A stretch of DNA of 64,000 nt from Owenia fusiformis (lineage: Eukaryota > Annelida > Polychaeta > Sabellida > Oweniidae), in NCBI GenBank assembly GCA_903813345.2, contig CAIIXF020000003.1, forward strand, positions 24,321,248 through 24,385,247, given 5' to 3'. Position 1 is the first letter of the stretch. Every line of letters starts with the position of its first letter. Positions 11,300-22,821 of the stretch are shown piece by piece. A program made the translations under genes and the position numbers. Under the pieces are notes generated by a model that had not been told where the DNA came from, ran no database searches, and saw only the letters and a list, made by a program, of their open reading frames with translations.

Positions 11300-11720
11300 T
11301 CCGTTTTTGCTCATATTTTGTACACATATACTTTATACTGGTAGAATTTCTGCTCGAAAGCCGATTTTAAAAATGGCTGCTCATTTAAAAATGGCAGCCA
11401 TTTTAGTGCCGATTTTACAGTAATTTAGTTACAATATGTAAAACTGTAATAGCAATATGTTTTAAATGTAAAAAAATTATATAGGACATTAAAAAAGCTA
11501 GAAATGTAGGTTTTAAAGAAGCACATGGCAGCCATCTTGAGCATTTTTTGTTCATATTTGGTATGTGAACACTATAAGCATGGCACACTGTCTAATAACA
11601 CTTTTGGAAGAAGGTGACCATTTTGAAAAATGGCAAGCATTTTTTTGTTTATACTTTGTAAAAATGCCAGCCATGGCTGTCCGATGGGATTTGCTACGCT
11701 TTGGTGTCGCTGCTGTCTAG
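11300..11720 (+). mobile_element. H3 Helitron-like element, 5'-truncated, 3' end intact
   Basis: The sequence resembles the interior of the complete copy at 30647-31966: 'ctcgaaagccgatttt', repeated 'aaaatggc(a/g)gcc', 'ttcatatttggtatgtgaa'. The 3' end shows the inverted arm GTCCGATGGGAT (11679-11690), a weak hairpin and terminal CTAG at 11717-11720 followed by T. The 5' palindrome and the TCCG run are missing. The next base pairs begin an H5 element, giving a CTAG|TTTATT junction. Confidence 0.65.
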
Positions 11721-12862
11721 TTTATTATGTCCCCACCATATAGTGTGGGGCCATATTGTCGGCCTAGGCGCGTCCGGGAGTTTTCTCCAAAACCGCTACA
11801 GATATCACCTTAACATTTTCAGGGATAACTTATGAGTGCATACAGATGTGGATGAAAAAAATTTAACTCAATACCTACTTCCTGTCCGCCATTTTGAAGT
11901 CAAATGCTAAAATCCTTGTCTGCAAACTTTAAGAAAAACGGCTGCACAGTTGCTTTTAAAACTTTAACATCTTGTTCAGCTTACTTCATTCTAGATCTGA
12001 TTAGGTTTTGGACCTGTTAGCTCAGTCATGTCAGCCATTTTGAATGTCTTAAGAAAAGTTAGCGAATGATAATACTTTGTATCATATTGAATGGTGTTTT
12101 TGAGTTTTCATACTTTAACTATTTAGTAGCTTTATAAATAATTTCAGATGTACTTTGTTGTAAAAGCCTATGTTATTGTTAACAGTAGTTATATGTGATA
12201 ATTTTGTAAAAGAAATCAGGAAAAACTCATAATCACTTTTTTATTTTCGGCCATTTTGGATTTTTCCATCCTAAAATCTTGTCTGTGAAGTCTTGTCTAT
12301 GTGTTTTCAGGTGAACCGTTTGGTGGATCAATTCTAAATTTTCAGGGATGATTCTTAGTATAAAAATCTAGATCTGATTAGTTTTTTGGCATTCTGGGTA
12401 AATGTCAAGGCAGCCATTTTGGATTTTCCGTCCTAAAATCTTGTCTGTAAAGTATTGTCTACGCGTTTTCAGGTGAACCGTTTGGTAGATCATTTTCAAA
12501 TTTTCAGGGATGATTCTTAGTATGATAAAGGTAGAACTGATTAGTTTTTTGACATTCTGGGTAAATTTCAAGGCAGCCATTTTGGATTTTCCATCCTAAA
12601 ATCCTATCTGTAAAGTCTTGTTTATATGTTTTCTGGTTAACTGTGTGACGGATCAATTAAAAATTTTCAGGAATGGTTCTTAGTTTGAAAATCTAGAAAT
12701 GACTAAATTTTTGGCATTCTGGGTAAATTTTAAGGTGGCCATTTTGGATTTTCCGTCCTGAAATTGTGTTGGTAAAGTCTTGTCTACTCATTTTAAGGAT
12801 AACCATTTGATGGGATCACCCATTGGTGGGGACATTTTGTACACATTTGTGTTCTTGTATAG
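11721..12862 (+). mobile_element. H5 Helitron-like element
   Basis: The 5' end has a palindrome with arms CCCCAC (11731-11736) and GTGGGG (11745-11750). The arm TGTCCCCACCA returns inverted as TGGTGGGGACA at 12824-12834. A hairpin follows (ACACATTTGTGT, 12841-12852), with an end near TATAG at 12862. The interior contains four tandem units of about 163 bp marked by 'gccattttggattttcc' at 12250, 12413, 12576 and 12738. A fragment of the same family lies at 46850-47040. The terminal CTRR is not clear in this copy. Confidence 0.55.
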
Positions 12863-13411
12863 TGTTTGTTTGGATTTGCTACTCCTTGGAGTTGCCTATA
12901 CCTGTGTACTCATATAGTTCAAATTGTATATGTTGATGCCTAGGGACAAATGAGGTCTGCCCATGAAGGATTTTTCAAGATGGCTATTGAATTTCATAAT
13001 GGCTGCCATTTTTCTTTGAAAACCGATATCTTTGATAACTCAAATATCAGTGGATGGATTTGTTTCAAATTATATATGCTGATGCCTCGGGACAGAGGAA
13101 AAATGGTCGAGAGGAATTTCTCAAGATGACAGCTGAAATTTGAAATGGCTGCCATTTTTCATAAAAAAAGATGTTATCTTTCATTCTGGTCTAAAAGTCA
13201 TTTTCAAGATTGCCACTATATATCAAAATGGCTGACATTTGTCGTTAAAAATGTGTTAATATCAGTTTAAAGATTTGGTTCAAAGTGTATATGCTACTAC
13301 CTTGGGACAAAGGAGCTCTGCTTAAGGAGAAATTTTCAAGATGATCACTTATTATCAAAATATATTTTGTTCGGTGAAATTTGCTCCTCCTTGGAGTTGC
13401 TGTTTTTCTAG
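12863..13411 (+). mobile_element. H3 Helitron-like fragment with intact 3' end
   Basis: It opens with a piece of H3 3' terminus (GGATTTGCTACTCCTTGGAG), continues with H3 interior phrases ('gatgcctagggac', 'aaatggctgccattttt') and ends GGAGTTGCTGTTTTTCTAG at 13411. The hairpin stem GCTCCTCC/GGAGTTGC precedes the CTAG by about ten bases. The end lies only 80 bp from the splice donor of receptor exon 1. Confidence 0.6.
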
Positions 13412-13490
13412 TCATCTAGCTATTCATATCTAAATGTTTTATAGAATGTACGTTCTGATTATAAAGTACATGCTATAAATCTATACTTAC

Positions 13491-14657
13491 ATTTTCACTT
13501 TGGTGTCTCTGACACAGCACAGCAGCCATAGCATTATGCATTGTCTTTCTAAATGGCACTATAGCTATGTAATACAACAAAAAGTTGAAAGTGAAGTTTA
13601 TCGCCTGCATCACTTCAAAAACAGTTGTCAACATTGAGAAATATTGAGGGGACTCTTTACGGGTTAATTTCCTATTTAGCACATAGTAGTTAGACAGTTC
13701 AACTGGCATATTCATTATGATGAAAATGATGATAATTGTCACTAGTATAGGTGTCAGGCGGTTTGAAACTCCTCCAGTTGATCTTTCTTGTGCGTTTGAG
13801 TACACTCTGCGCAATTTATGTGATTTGTGAAGAGCATGTATCAACAAGGCTGTTGTGACTAGTAATATTATCAGTGGTATAACTGATGCAAATGTCGCTA
13901 GTACAATTCTGTATGTAATCTTATTAAAGGACAAGCATGACATGTTCCACTGCCATGAAAAGTATACCTTTCTGGGCAATGGACTACCTATCAAACCATG
14001 TGTTTTACAGGTAAACTGGACAACACTCTTCACTGTGTATTTTGGTACACATAACAGTGCACATGTAACATATATGAATATTATCCCAGCATGCATTTTC
14101 TTGATGCTAAGGATTTCTCTGGCATGAAGAGGTTTGCAAATGACTATGCATCTGGTAAGAGCAAGTAAGACTGTTATCCATGTACTAACCAGCACAAATG
14201 TGTATGTGATCCCCTCTCTGTATGTTTTATAAAACATCCAAAAGTTATATGTTTCATATAGTTGGACCTTGTCTCTCTCCAAGTATTGAATTGATCTTGG
14301 AAAATATGTTATGCAGTAACACAAATCTGATATGGCTAGAGCGATTAGACCAATCTGAGATGTTTTCTCCAAATCATTCATATTGTGACTCATCCTTTTA
14401 TGCAATAGGATAACAATGTTGAGTATATTCCCCATTATTCCAAATGTGAGGATTATTGGGAGAAAGTATCCCTCTGCATATTTCAGAGCAGTTTTGTAGT
14501 CTTCTTCCTCCTTTGAAATCACCTTCCATAATTCTTGTGCTACAAACTCACATGTGTGATTCAGTTCTGGTGCACATTTATCTGCTGTTTCATTATGAAT
14601 TGTGAGGCTGGTTTTGTTTTTTATAAGTTCTATATAGTTCTGTACAGACTCTGCCAT
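13491..14657 (-). CDS. Receptor gene 1, exon 1: FMRFamide-receptor-like GPCR (7TM)
   Basis: A class A G-protein-coupled receptor of the plasma membrane. The ATG at 14657 sits in GCCATGG, 11 bases after a 3' splice site (TTTACAG, exon from 14668), so a 5' non-coding exon lies further upstream. The 389 residues contain an N-terminus with three sequons (NKT, NET, NHT) and cysteines 28 and 36. Helices lie at about 62-86, 100-120, 147-172, 188-206, 248-275, 300-321 and 342-366. Visible class A positions: GN at 76-77, LAISD with Asp111, Arg169, Pro261, Pro318, and NFLLY at 358-362. Departures: DRY reads TRC, the helix-3 cysteine is Lys144, and helix 6 has no CWxP Trp. The S-T-W-(I/L)-T-V helix 3 and NFxxY helix 7 recall FMRFamide-type receptors. 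The ligand is unknown; a chemosensory lineage expansion is equally possible. The exon ends at AAT|GTAAGT. Confidence 0.85.
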
Positions 14658-14668
14658 GGCTGATAGTT

Positions 14669-15869
14669 CTGTAAACAAACAAAAAGTTACATATTATTAA
14701 CATATTTTATCATAAGAAAATCATGTATGCAAAATTATTGTATAAACGTTACTCTATAAACTGAAAATATATATCAAAATAAAATAAAATCAAAAAAATA
14801 AACTGTTTAAAAATCAGTTAAGGGGAATATTTGAAGTATGATGATCGTATTAATCAGGGATGAATTCATTTGGAATTTGGGTCACATGATGAGTTGATGG
14901 AATTTTTCATTCTCCTTCCCACTCTTTTTCTTTGTTTAGAGAGTTTAGAGACAAATACTATTGTCGTTTGTCTGACATTTTGTTTTGTAAATCTTCAGCC
15001 TTTTATTTTATGTTTTTGACTTAATTTGTTTTTTATTTACCATAATGCTGTTGTCTTTCAGACATTCAAATAACATAAACATACTATTCATTCACTATGT
15101 GAAGAAGAAACTGCCACAAATATATTGTTACAAAGAGATGAAGACAAGAGTACTTTTCAAGTCTTTAAGCAACAATTTTCAAAAGTCCTGCCAATGTTTT
15201 CATCGCAATCCAAATTTTAGTTGCCAAAAAAGAATTGATGAAATATTTTACAACCAGAAACACCAAAAACCTGAATTGAAAAATGAAAGATAATTTGACT
15301 TGAGACATGACATGGAATGACAAAGTTAAAAAAATGTTCTAAAATTGGCACACAATTTTCATAGCGTACTCTCGAGCCACTTCCACTCTTCCTTTTAATC
15401 TACATTCATATCAAATGACCTTCTGATTGATGAATTACATATAAATGTACAGTTTTTTACAGTTTTTGTATTTTTGGCTCTCATGCTACTTTTGAAAGAA
15501 ATTAATTTTATATTTATTCATATTATATTTGTGTAATATTTCATAAGATACCATTCAATGTTTATATTCTCTAAAAGATAATGTCACTTAGTGGGGAAAA
15601 TGACCTTTATCAATTTACATAATGCCACTATGAACAACATCAAATAAGGGATAGCTCCACTATTAAATGGCCCCATACAATTCAATTTAAAAAACATGCA
15701 AATCTTCGGTTCAGTTATGGAAAAGCTAAGATTTCAGTTACCAAACCAGATTTACCACGTTATAGCTCCTTATGTCCCCCTTGGAATTAGAAATGTCTCT
15801 AGAAAGAAGAGCCACCAAAATCAAAAAGATCTGACTGCTTTTTCCACCATCTATTCGAATTTTCAACAC
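14669..15869. other. Upstream of receptor gene 1, no exon identified
   Basis: This should contain intron and possibly the 5' non-coding exon and promoter of gene 1. I cannot pick the exon because non-coding first exons carry no recognisable signal here. No repeat family member was identified. Confidence 0.35.
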
Positions 15870-16719
15870 CACCCTATGCAGACAGAGCCTGTGGGAAATA
15901 TTGGGTGCGGAGCAAATGAGCGGAGGGTGCGGAGCTAACGGTCATTTTTGAATTTAAATTTGGGATATTTCTGAAACTAAGCCGTTTTGGGACTTCAAAT
16001 ATACCAAGATATGTGTATTTGACACCAAATATCAATACAATTGTGAAAATAGTAGCGCAATTCATTCTATAGCGACGCAGTGTGCCTTAAACCTTTCCCA
16101 GACCTATATATTTTGAAATTATCCTTTTAATACTGAGTCCCCAGCATTCATAAAAAATGGTGTTCAAGGTACAATATCTATACAAATTATTTTTGCATCT
16201 TGGAAGCCAGGCAGTATCTGTGTGATTTTATAAAATTTCGGAAATTTTTTTCAGATATGAGCCCCTCTAAATATTGGGTGCGGAGGAGCTCCATAAACGT
16301 ACCTCCGCACCCAATATTTAGAGGGTGCTCATATCTGAAGAACATTTCCGAATTTTTATAAAATCACACAGATACCGCCTGGCTTCCAAGATGCAAAAAT
16401 AATTTGCATGGGTAGTGTATCTTGAACACCATTTTTTATGAATGCTGGGGACGCAGTATTAAAAGGATAGTCTCAAAATATATAGGTCTGGGAAATGTTT
16501 AAGGCATACTGCGTCGCTATAAAATGAATTGCACTACTATTTTCACAATTTTATTGACATTTGGTGTCAAATACACATATCTTGGTATATTTGAAGTCCC
16601 AAAACGGCTTAGTTTCAGAAATATCCCAATTTTAAATTCAAAAATGACCGTTAGCTCCGCACCCTCCGCTCATTTGCGCCGCACCCAATATTTCCCACAG
16701 GCTCTGTCTGCATAGGGTG
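15870..16719. mobile_element. 850-bp near-perfect palindromic element, 5-bp target duplication
   Basis: The whole element folds on itself. The left arm from CACCCTATGCAG (15870) is the reverse complement of the right arm ending CTGCATAGGGTG (16719), with a centre near 16290-16305. A 5-bp duplication, AACAC, flanks it at 15865-15869 and 16720-16724. Mirror-image 63-codon frames (15874-16065 minus, 16524-16715 plus) are a consequence of the palindrome and are not claimed as genes. CAC...GTG ends with a 5-bp duplication fit the Transib group, but no transposase is present, so the assignment is tentative. Confidence 0.8.
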
Positions 16720-16724
16720 AACAC

Positions 16725-17790
16725 CTTTCAACAGATTTCAAAACTCAAGACCACTGTCACAAAAAGTCAAATATATGTAGCGAACCAAATAATTTCGAAA
16801 TACTTTTTATACACACAAGATAAACAAAATAAAATGTAAAGTCTGTACATTTTCACTGGTGATTGCACCGATAAAACTGGATTTCCATCAACCATTATCC
16901 CAATTTTAAACATAGAATTTTTGTCATCTACCTGTTCAGCAGAGGGAATCAGATATAGCGAGCAGGCTAAACAAAAAATTGTTTCAATTTTAGAATATTT
17001 TTGGCTCATGTCATTCCTTTTCATGTCTATTTAAAAATCACAAAAGTGCATACTTTATTCCAGGAAAACTAAAGATTTTTACAATAATGTATTATTTTTC
17101 TATAAGAATGGTTACCATTCTTATTATTTTGGAGAATTTAAACATTTTTCACTCATTTTTGCACTTTGAATCATTAATATCTTCACCAATTTATAGCATA
17201 TTGTGAATCTTTTGGGAGATATTGTATTTGATATTGTAAGGAATAGATTGGTAGGTCAATTATACATGTTGCTTGTAATTTTGTCACCCCCTATAGATCA
17301 GATTCTGCCTTTAAGTCATCTGAATGCAAAGTGAAGCTAGATTCGTAATCCACCCCTATGGCATTGAAACTAATACCTTCTTATAGGTGATCAGTTAGTA
17401 GACAAATGAGAAATTGCTATAGAGTAGACTAAGACAAAGTTGATGAGAAACAACATGCTTACTATATAAAAAACATTCTATCTATTCTCTACACCTGTGA
17501 TTACCATTACCTTTTTCATAGCCAGAGAGTCATTAACAGAACGTTCATGAAGTTAAGAATTTCTGAAGTTGATTATAACACTTGATTTAGGAATTCTTAA
17601 CTTTACAAGGTTTCTGTTAATGGCACCCATATGAATAAAATTTGGTAGGGATATAAGAAAATGTTGAATACTCTATCTTTTATGAGTACTAGTATCTACA
17701 ACTATTTTTGATGTTATGAGTATTGGCTATCAATTTTTTCAATTTTTCTTCAACATGTATTGTAATGACTTCAGTATAAATGAAATGTCC
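16725..17790. other. Non-coding stretch
   Basis: No gene, RNA or recognisable element. Open frames on either strand are short and lack family features. Confidence 0.4.
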
Positions 17791-17794
17791 CTTG

Positions 17795-18000
17795 GTGTTC
17801 TGGTCCTGGATTGTGATATTGGTTCTCAATTGGAGGGGGGAGGGGGATGTTAGACATTGTTTCTTTTCACGTTAGATCATGGTTTTGGGATATGGGTCTA
17901 CTTTTCTTATGACAGATTTACACTTACAGTTTGCTTTTCTTGTTGGGTTTCTTTAAAGTTTTTGGTCACCTTTCCCTTTGGCATTTGTGCTTATATATTC
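17795..18000 (+). repeat. RepA dispersed repeat, copy 2
   Basis: Carries the full RepA order: 'gttctggtcctggattgtg', G-rich block, 'gatgttagacattgtttctttt', 'cagtttgcttttcttg', 'cctttccctttggca'. It is among the least diverged copies and is a useful reference for the family. Confidence 0.65.
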
Positions 18001-18534
18001 AATAAGTCCATTTGTTTGTTGACCAGTCCTTTTATTTGGCTATCCATTTGTCTGCCTAGTTGAATACTTCCAAACAAATAGTTGACATATAGGGTCAAAT
18101 TCTGTAGGCACATGCAGTAAAGGACTTTTCAAAATGGTTTGAGGTTTCCCCTCCCGAAGTGACTATTTCTCGGAAGACCTCGAACCATTGATCATGTTTG
18201 CTCCTGTAATAATTCACTTCTTTACCTCCTTCCACCTTGATTTAAATCATTCGATCAAACTTTCAGATTTTAACCTCCAATTCAAACATAATTATTTAAA
18301 AAAAAATACTGAATCATTATTATATTTTTAAAAGTCCTCAATATAACTTCAAATGAAGGGAAAATTAGCAAAAACTATGTAATGTCGTAAAATGGTGTGA
18401 TACACATTCCAAGTCATCTGTGACGTCAGACATGTATTGCCACATCAACAGCTTAACAAACAAATCATCTTGACCGCACTGATTGGTTTAAAGTTTCTTC
18501 GATCGTTTGTGATGTCATTCGAGATTTTGTAAAG

Positions 18535-18690
18535 TTTAATATGCTTATGCCCTAAGGTCATATAACAACTCTGCTAAAAAGATTTTCAGGATGGTCACTG
18601 AATTCAAAAATGTCCACCATTTTGCATGAAATAATGTATATATTTTTATAATGGAAGGACTGGTTATTGGATTTGGTCTGAATTGTAAAG
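18535..18690 (+). repeat. H3 interior remnant
   Basis: The phrases 'atgcttatgccctaaggtca', 'ctctgctaaaaag', 'ttttcaggatggtcactgaattc' and 'tgtccaccatttt' follow the order seen inside the H3 copy at 47201-47987. Both ends are missing, so this is a decayed fragment. Confidence 0.45.
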
Positions 18691-18699
18691 GAGTAATGT

Positions 18700-20870
18700 T
18701 AGAGGAGGAAAACACAAGAGTTTAATTGGCTTGGCAAAGGTGATCATTTGCAACACATTGATCACGGTGCCAATAAAAGATTGTCAGCTTTTTGAAAATG
18801 ATCATTGTTTAGTCATACTGTATAGTTATGTGTTAAAAATTTTCTAATCATCTTTGCCAAGTGTATAATGCATTGTGACTATGTTAATGAAGATGTTACC
18901 ATGCTTGTCTTACAACCTTCACGACCCCACCGCATACCTTCAGCATTCCTGGCAATTCGCAGAACCTGAACATGCTCTAAACAAACACTGGTGACAACCA
19001 TGGAGACCAAAGCACTTTGGCATTTCAACCATGCTTTTACCATGCTTATTGTGATTATTATTATATGCTTGACCATTTTTCGTTGCCGTAGCAGCACAGT
19101 AAGGATACTAGCCCAGCCTGACAGAGGTATTATTGGGTTAGTTCTATTTTGAAATGTTGAAAAAATGATGAGTGATTTGATAAATATGTTTTATTAAGTG
19201 GAATTTGCTACTCAGGGAGGGCTGTTTTTTAGTTCAATAGTTTATCATTCACTCTGCAAAAATATTTTGAAATCCATAGCTGATTGAAAAAAGATATATT
19301 CAACTATATAAAGCATATAAAATTGAACATAAATGAGTGTACATATAATTATATTCCAAAATGAAAATCCAAATGTTTTTGCAATATTGAATTGTAAGAA
19401 ATCTGCCAAAAGAGGGGAATTACCTGTATTTTGTGTGGTTCTCCCTTGTTTACGATTTTCTTACTTATTACCTTTCCTTTAAGTAAATTTCCTTTAAGTA
19501 AATTGTTTGTTAATATATCTTATATTTCACTTACTTGTATTTATCACTTGGTTACTTACTCAGCTTCTGTCATTTCATTTCTTGCTAAATCTCGTTTCTC
19601 ATCCTAAGCTCATTATTTTGGTCTCCTAGTTCTCTTGGATCAACTAACTTGTTGATATTTTACTACTTTCCAGAGACTCTTCAAATTTATAGTGTTTTAG
19701 TCTATGTTTAATAATAAATATAAACTATTTGAACTTCTTAACAAGAAATGATTGTTTTCATTTCAAGCTGTTTGAAAGAATTTGATAACAGTAAGATATT
19801 TTTGCAGGCTACATTACCCACTTCTTGGTTACGGTTACATTGTAATCAAGCTATGAAACAGCATTCTAGTTTCTGATTGGTCAGTACTATGTACATTAAT
19901 GCTGGAATAGCATCATAACACCTCTTAACACCTCTGTTTATCTGAATCCTGTTTGTTAAATGGTTTGCAATGCCAATTTACAGTTTGGCATTTTTTAGCT
20001 TCTTTATTTGATTTCTTCAATTTTATGTTTGATATTTAATTTTTTCGATATTTGATATTTTTCTTGGCGTTTCTTGATTCACTGCAACAGTAAAACCTGT
20101 CTTAGTGAACACTTCTCTCTAGTAACACCTGTCTCTTGTTGACACCCTTCCTCCTCGCATACTCTACTGACTTCTATATAAATTACCCTCTCTGTAGTGA
20201 ACACCTACCAACACAGACTTTTTTTCTCAACAAACAAATGTTTAATATACACAGGTTTTATTGTACTTTATCTTTTCTCACTTTAAGAGTGCAAGTTCGA
20301 TTATTTTTTTATTATTAGTACAAGCTGTTCAAACATATTACAATTGAAGTTGGGTTTTATTTCCTCTTATCATTCCTTTTATTTTCTTTATTTTGAATGA
20401 GTGTATCATTGTAAATAGAAAACAAAAGAATTAATCAAATCGAATTAAATATGGACTTGTTTAAATTAAGACATCAGAGAATTTAAAACAAATTGTAATG
20501 TTTTGAACCCTTTATCCAACTCCTGTTTATGTTTTGTTAGTTTACTTTGGAAATAATTCCATAATATTTGTTTGGGATATATACAATGTATCTATCATGT
20601 GTACTATTTTGTAAATTTTTGTCATATTTTAGTGTTAAAAGGTGTGCCCACCCTTTCAATAACTGCTATATTTTGCAAAGGAACAAATATTATTCTTGTT
20701 ATCGAGAAATATATTTATTAATACTTGTTGTTACAGTTGCTCACTGACTAATTCACCATCTATTGTATAATATATTTTGCAACATATCATGCATGATAGC
20801 TTTTTCAATAGAACAAATATGTTATCAATACTCAATGGCTTACTCAGCTTTTTACTAAAATAGATATTCA
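18700..20870. other. Non-coding stretch
   Basis: AT-rich sequence without a supported gene or element. It contains a tandem 'cctttaagtaaattt' duplication near 19478-19505 and pyrimidine-rich text near 20090-20170, neither of which suggests an exon. Confidence 0.35.
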
Positions 20871-20939
20871 TCTGGTAATGCATTACCTTCAGGAAAAGCA
20901 GTCAGAGAGATGATAAAATAATTTGACAAGGAGGTTTCG

Positions 20940-21540
20940 ATAAAGGAGGATGGAAAGTAGTCATCTATTAGGCCAATGCATTACCTCCAGGAAAAGGAGT
21001 CACAGAGATGATAAAATAATTTCTACTTTGAAACAGAGAAGATGCAAACAACCCACCCACATGTTTTTTTCTGGAATGTTGTCATGATTTTCAACCCCTT
21101 CCTTCCCTGTTTTTCAATTATTGCATCAATATGTTGCATTTTGACACACAGTTTACCTTTTTAAAAGAATAAGTAATTCCTTTCAGATAAAGTGGTAAAC
21201 AATATTTCCCATAGGGAAAACTCATGTGATTCATTGCTTTCATCTTAATTTGGTCACCCACAATTAATATATTTAAAACCCCTGAAGGAATTACTTATTG
21301 ATGCAGCAAAAATTGAAAAAGCAGGGGTGGAAGGAGTTGTAAATCAGGACATTTCAGAAAAAACATGTGGGTGGGTTGTTTGCATCTTCCCTCTCTCAAA
21401 GTAGAAATTATTTTATCATCTCTATGACTGCTTTTCCTGGAGGTAATGCATATGCACCTGTTTAAATCCTCAGAAAATAGCCAAAATCCAACATATGACT
21501 GTCCGAAATCTGTTGCGATACTTTCCATCCTCCTTTATTG
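20940..21540. repeat. Inverted repeat, about 240-bp arms around a 105-bp loop
   Basis: The left arm (about 20940-21182) contains 'aaaggaggatggaaagta', 'aatgcattacctccaggaaaa', 'gatgataaaataatttctac' and 'acccacccacatgttt'. The right arm (about 21286-21540) carries the complements in reverse order. A partial extra copy of the left-arm text ('aatgcattaccttcagg' to 'aaaataatttga') precedes it at 20876-20925. It is likely a foldback transposon or an inverted duplication of a MITE; no target duplication was resolved. Confidence 0.65.
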
Positions 21541-21639
21541 AAGATAATTAGTAACTGAAACTGCTTTGGTCAGCAAATTATCCCTCTCAAAATATATATA
21601 TTTAGATTTTGTAACAACATGTACTAGCTATTTTAACTT

Positions 21640-21725
21640 GACTAGTATGCACTTAGAGTTTGCTTTTTCTTGCTAAGTTCCATTACAACTTTTGGTCCTT
21701 TCCCTTTGGCACAAGTGCTTACGTT
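21640..21725 (+). repeat. RepA dispersed repeat, copy 3 (3' part only)
   Basis: Only the terminal part is present: 'gcacttagagtttgctttttcttgct' through 'tttccctttggcacaagtgctta'. It is 5'-truncated compared with the copies at 9570 and 17795. Confidence 0.5.
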
Positions 21726-22807
21726 TATATTAATATCTTAATGCAAAAACCTTGTGGCGCACATTCATTTTAATTACAATCATTAGAAGTAGTGTTTTGA
21801 GCCATTTACTCTTCAGTTAGATTCAATGATGATAGGTATTTATTGCTATTGAAGTATTACAGGTTCATCTGACATGGACATATTTGAAAAATGTACATAA
21901 AATATTTCGGGTATTTATTTATATATGTATATATATTCTGCAATAGAACAAATATGTTGTCAATAGTCAATGGCTTACTCACCTTTTAACCAAAAGTTCT
22001 CCGGTAGAATAAATATATCTGGTTTTTGACAAATATATCCTGAATACTTTAATTTAAAATAAAACAATTGATTCTGTGCTGATGTACAAATGTTCATCAA
22101 TTCCTAGGTAATTTATTGTAAATAACTGTATCTGCTTTGCCCAACAAATAATCTTTATCAAAGTCTGGATATTGAAATGTTGCAACAACTTATATAAGTG
22201 AGCCTCAAATGGATGGCAATCTGATGGCAAAAACATTATGGCACACTTTCATTTTAATTAAAATAAAGTATCTCCTTTAGTCATTTATTCCTTGGGTAGT
22301 TACAATGATGATTGGTATTTTGCATTAGGTAGAGCTATACCATTCTATTCAGGCTTTAAATTATTTTCATGATTAACTACAAAGAGGCCCTCAGACATTC
22401 AATGAAATATGAGATTCAAGCGTTAATATGTGTGAATGATCATAGTATAATTGTTCTATATGACATTTTGCCTGGAAATAAGTATTTAACATTATGTTTT
22501 TTAGCTTCCATTTTAGCTTCCATTTATTATTTTATCTCATCCTACCACATTGCTATAATAGTGTGTGCAGTTTGATGAGGAAATTGATTATCTGATATTT
22601 TTTGTTGTAAAAAGAGATATTCTAAATCGTGAGCATGATATGTGTACTCAGTATGATACAGTGCTTTGTACCAGAAGGGTTTTCACCTACTCCATTGTAA
22701 AAGAGCTGTTTCAGACTGCCTGTGGTTGGTTGTTTTCAACAATTTATAGCAATGACATTGATAAATAGTGTAATTATTGTATGCTGCAAATACTCAAGAG
22801 ATGATCA
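21726..22807. other. Non-coding stretch before the LINE
   Basis: No supported gene. Several 60-codon frames lack domains or conserved copies. Confidence 0.35.
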
Positions 22808-22821
22808 AATACATGACATTT
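22808..22821. repeat. Left target-site duplication of the LINE
   Basis: AATACATGACATTT; the exact second copy is at 23759-23772, directly after the (TA)n tail. Confidence 0.85.

Larger units (their letters stand above)
10943..13490 (-). other. Intron of receptor gene 1, filled with Helitron-like pieces
   Basis: The intron starts GTAAGTATAG at the donor (13490) and ends TTTTTCAG at the acceptor (10943). The 2.55 kb between holds an H3 end (11300-11720), an H5 unit (11721-12862) and an H3 fragment (12863-13411). All lie in plus orientation, opposite to the gene. The stretch 11050-11300 holds nothing recognised. Confidence 0.65.

Noticed and set aside
13855-14127. Plus-strand frame of 90 codons, with a longer relative at 52112-52522
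   Set aside because: These are antisense shadows of the receptor exons; their similarity follows from the near identity of the two receptor genes in that segment.
15874-16715. Two similar 63-codon frames facing away from each other
   Set aside because: They are mirror images produced by the 850-bp palindrome; no start context, domain or independent conservation.
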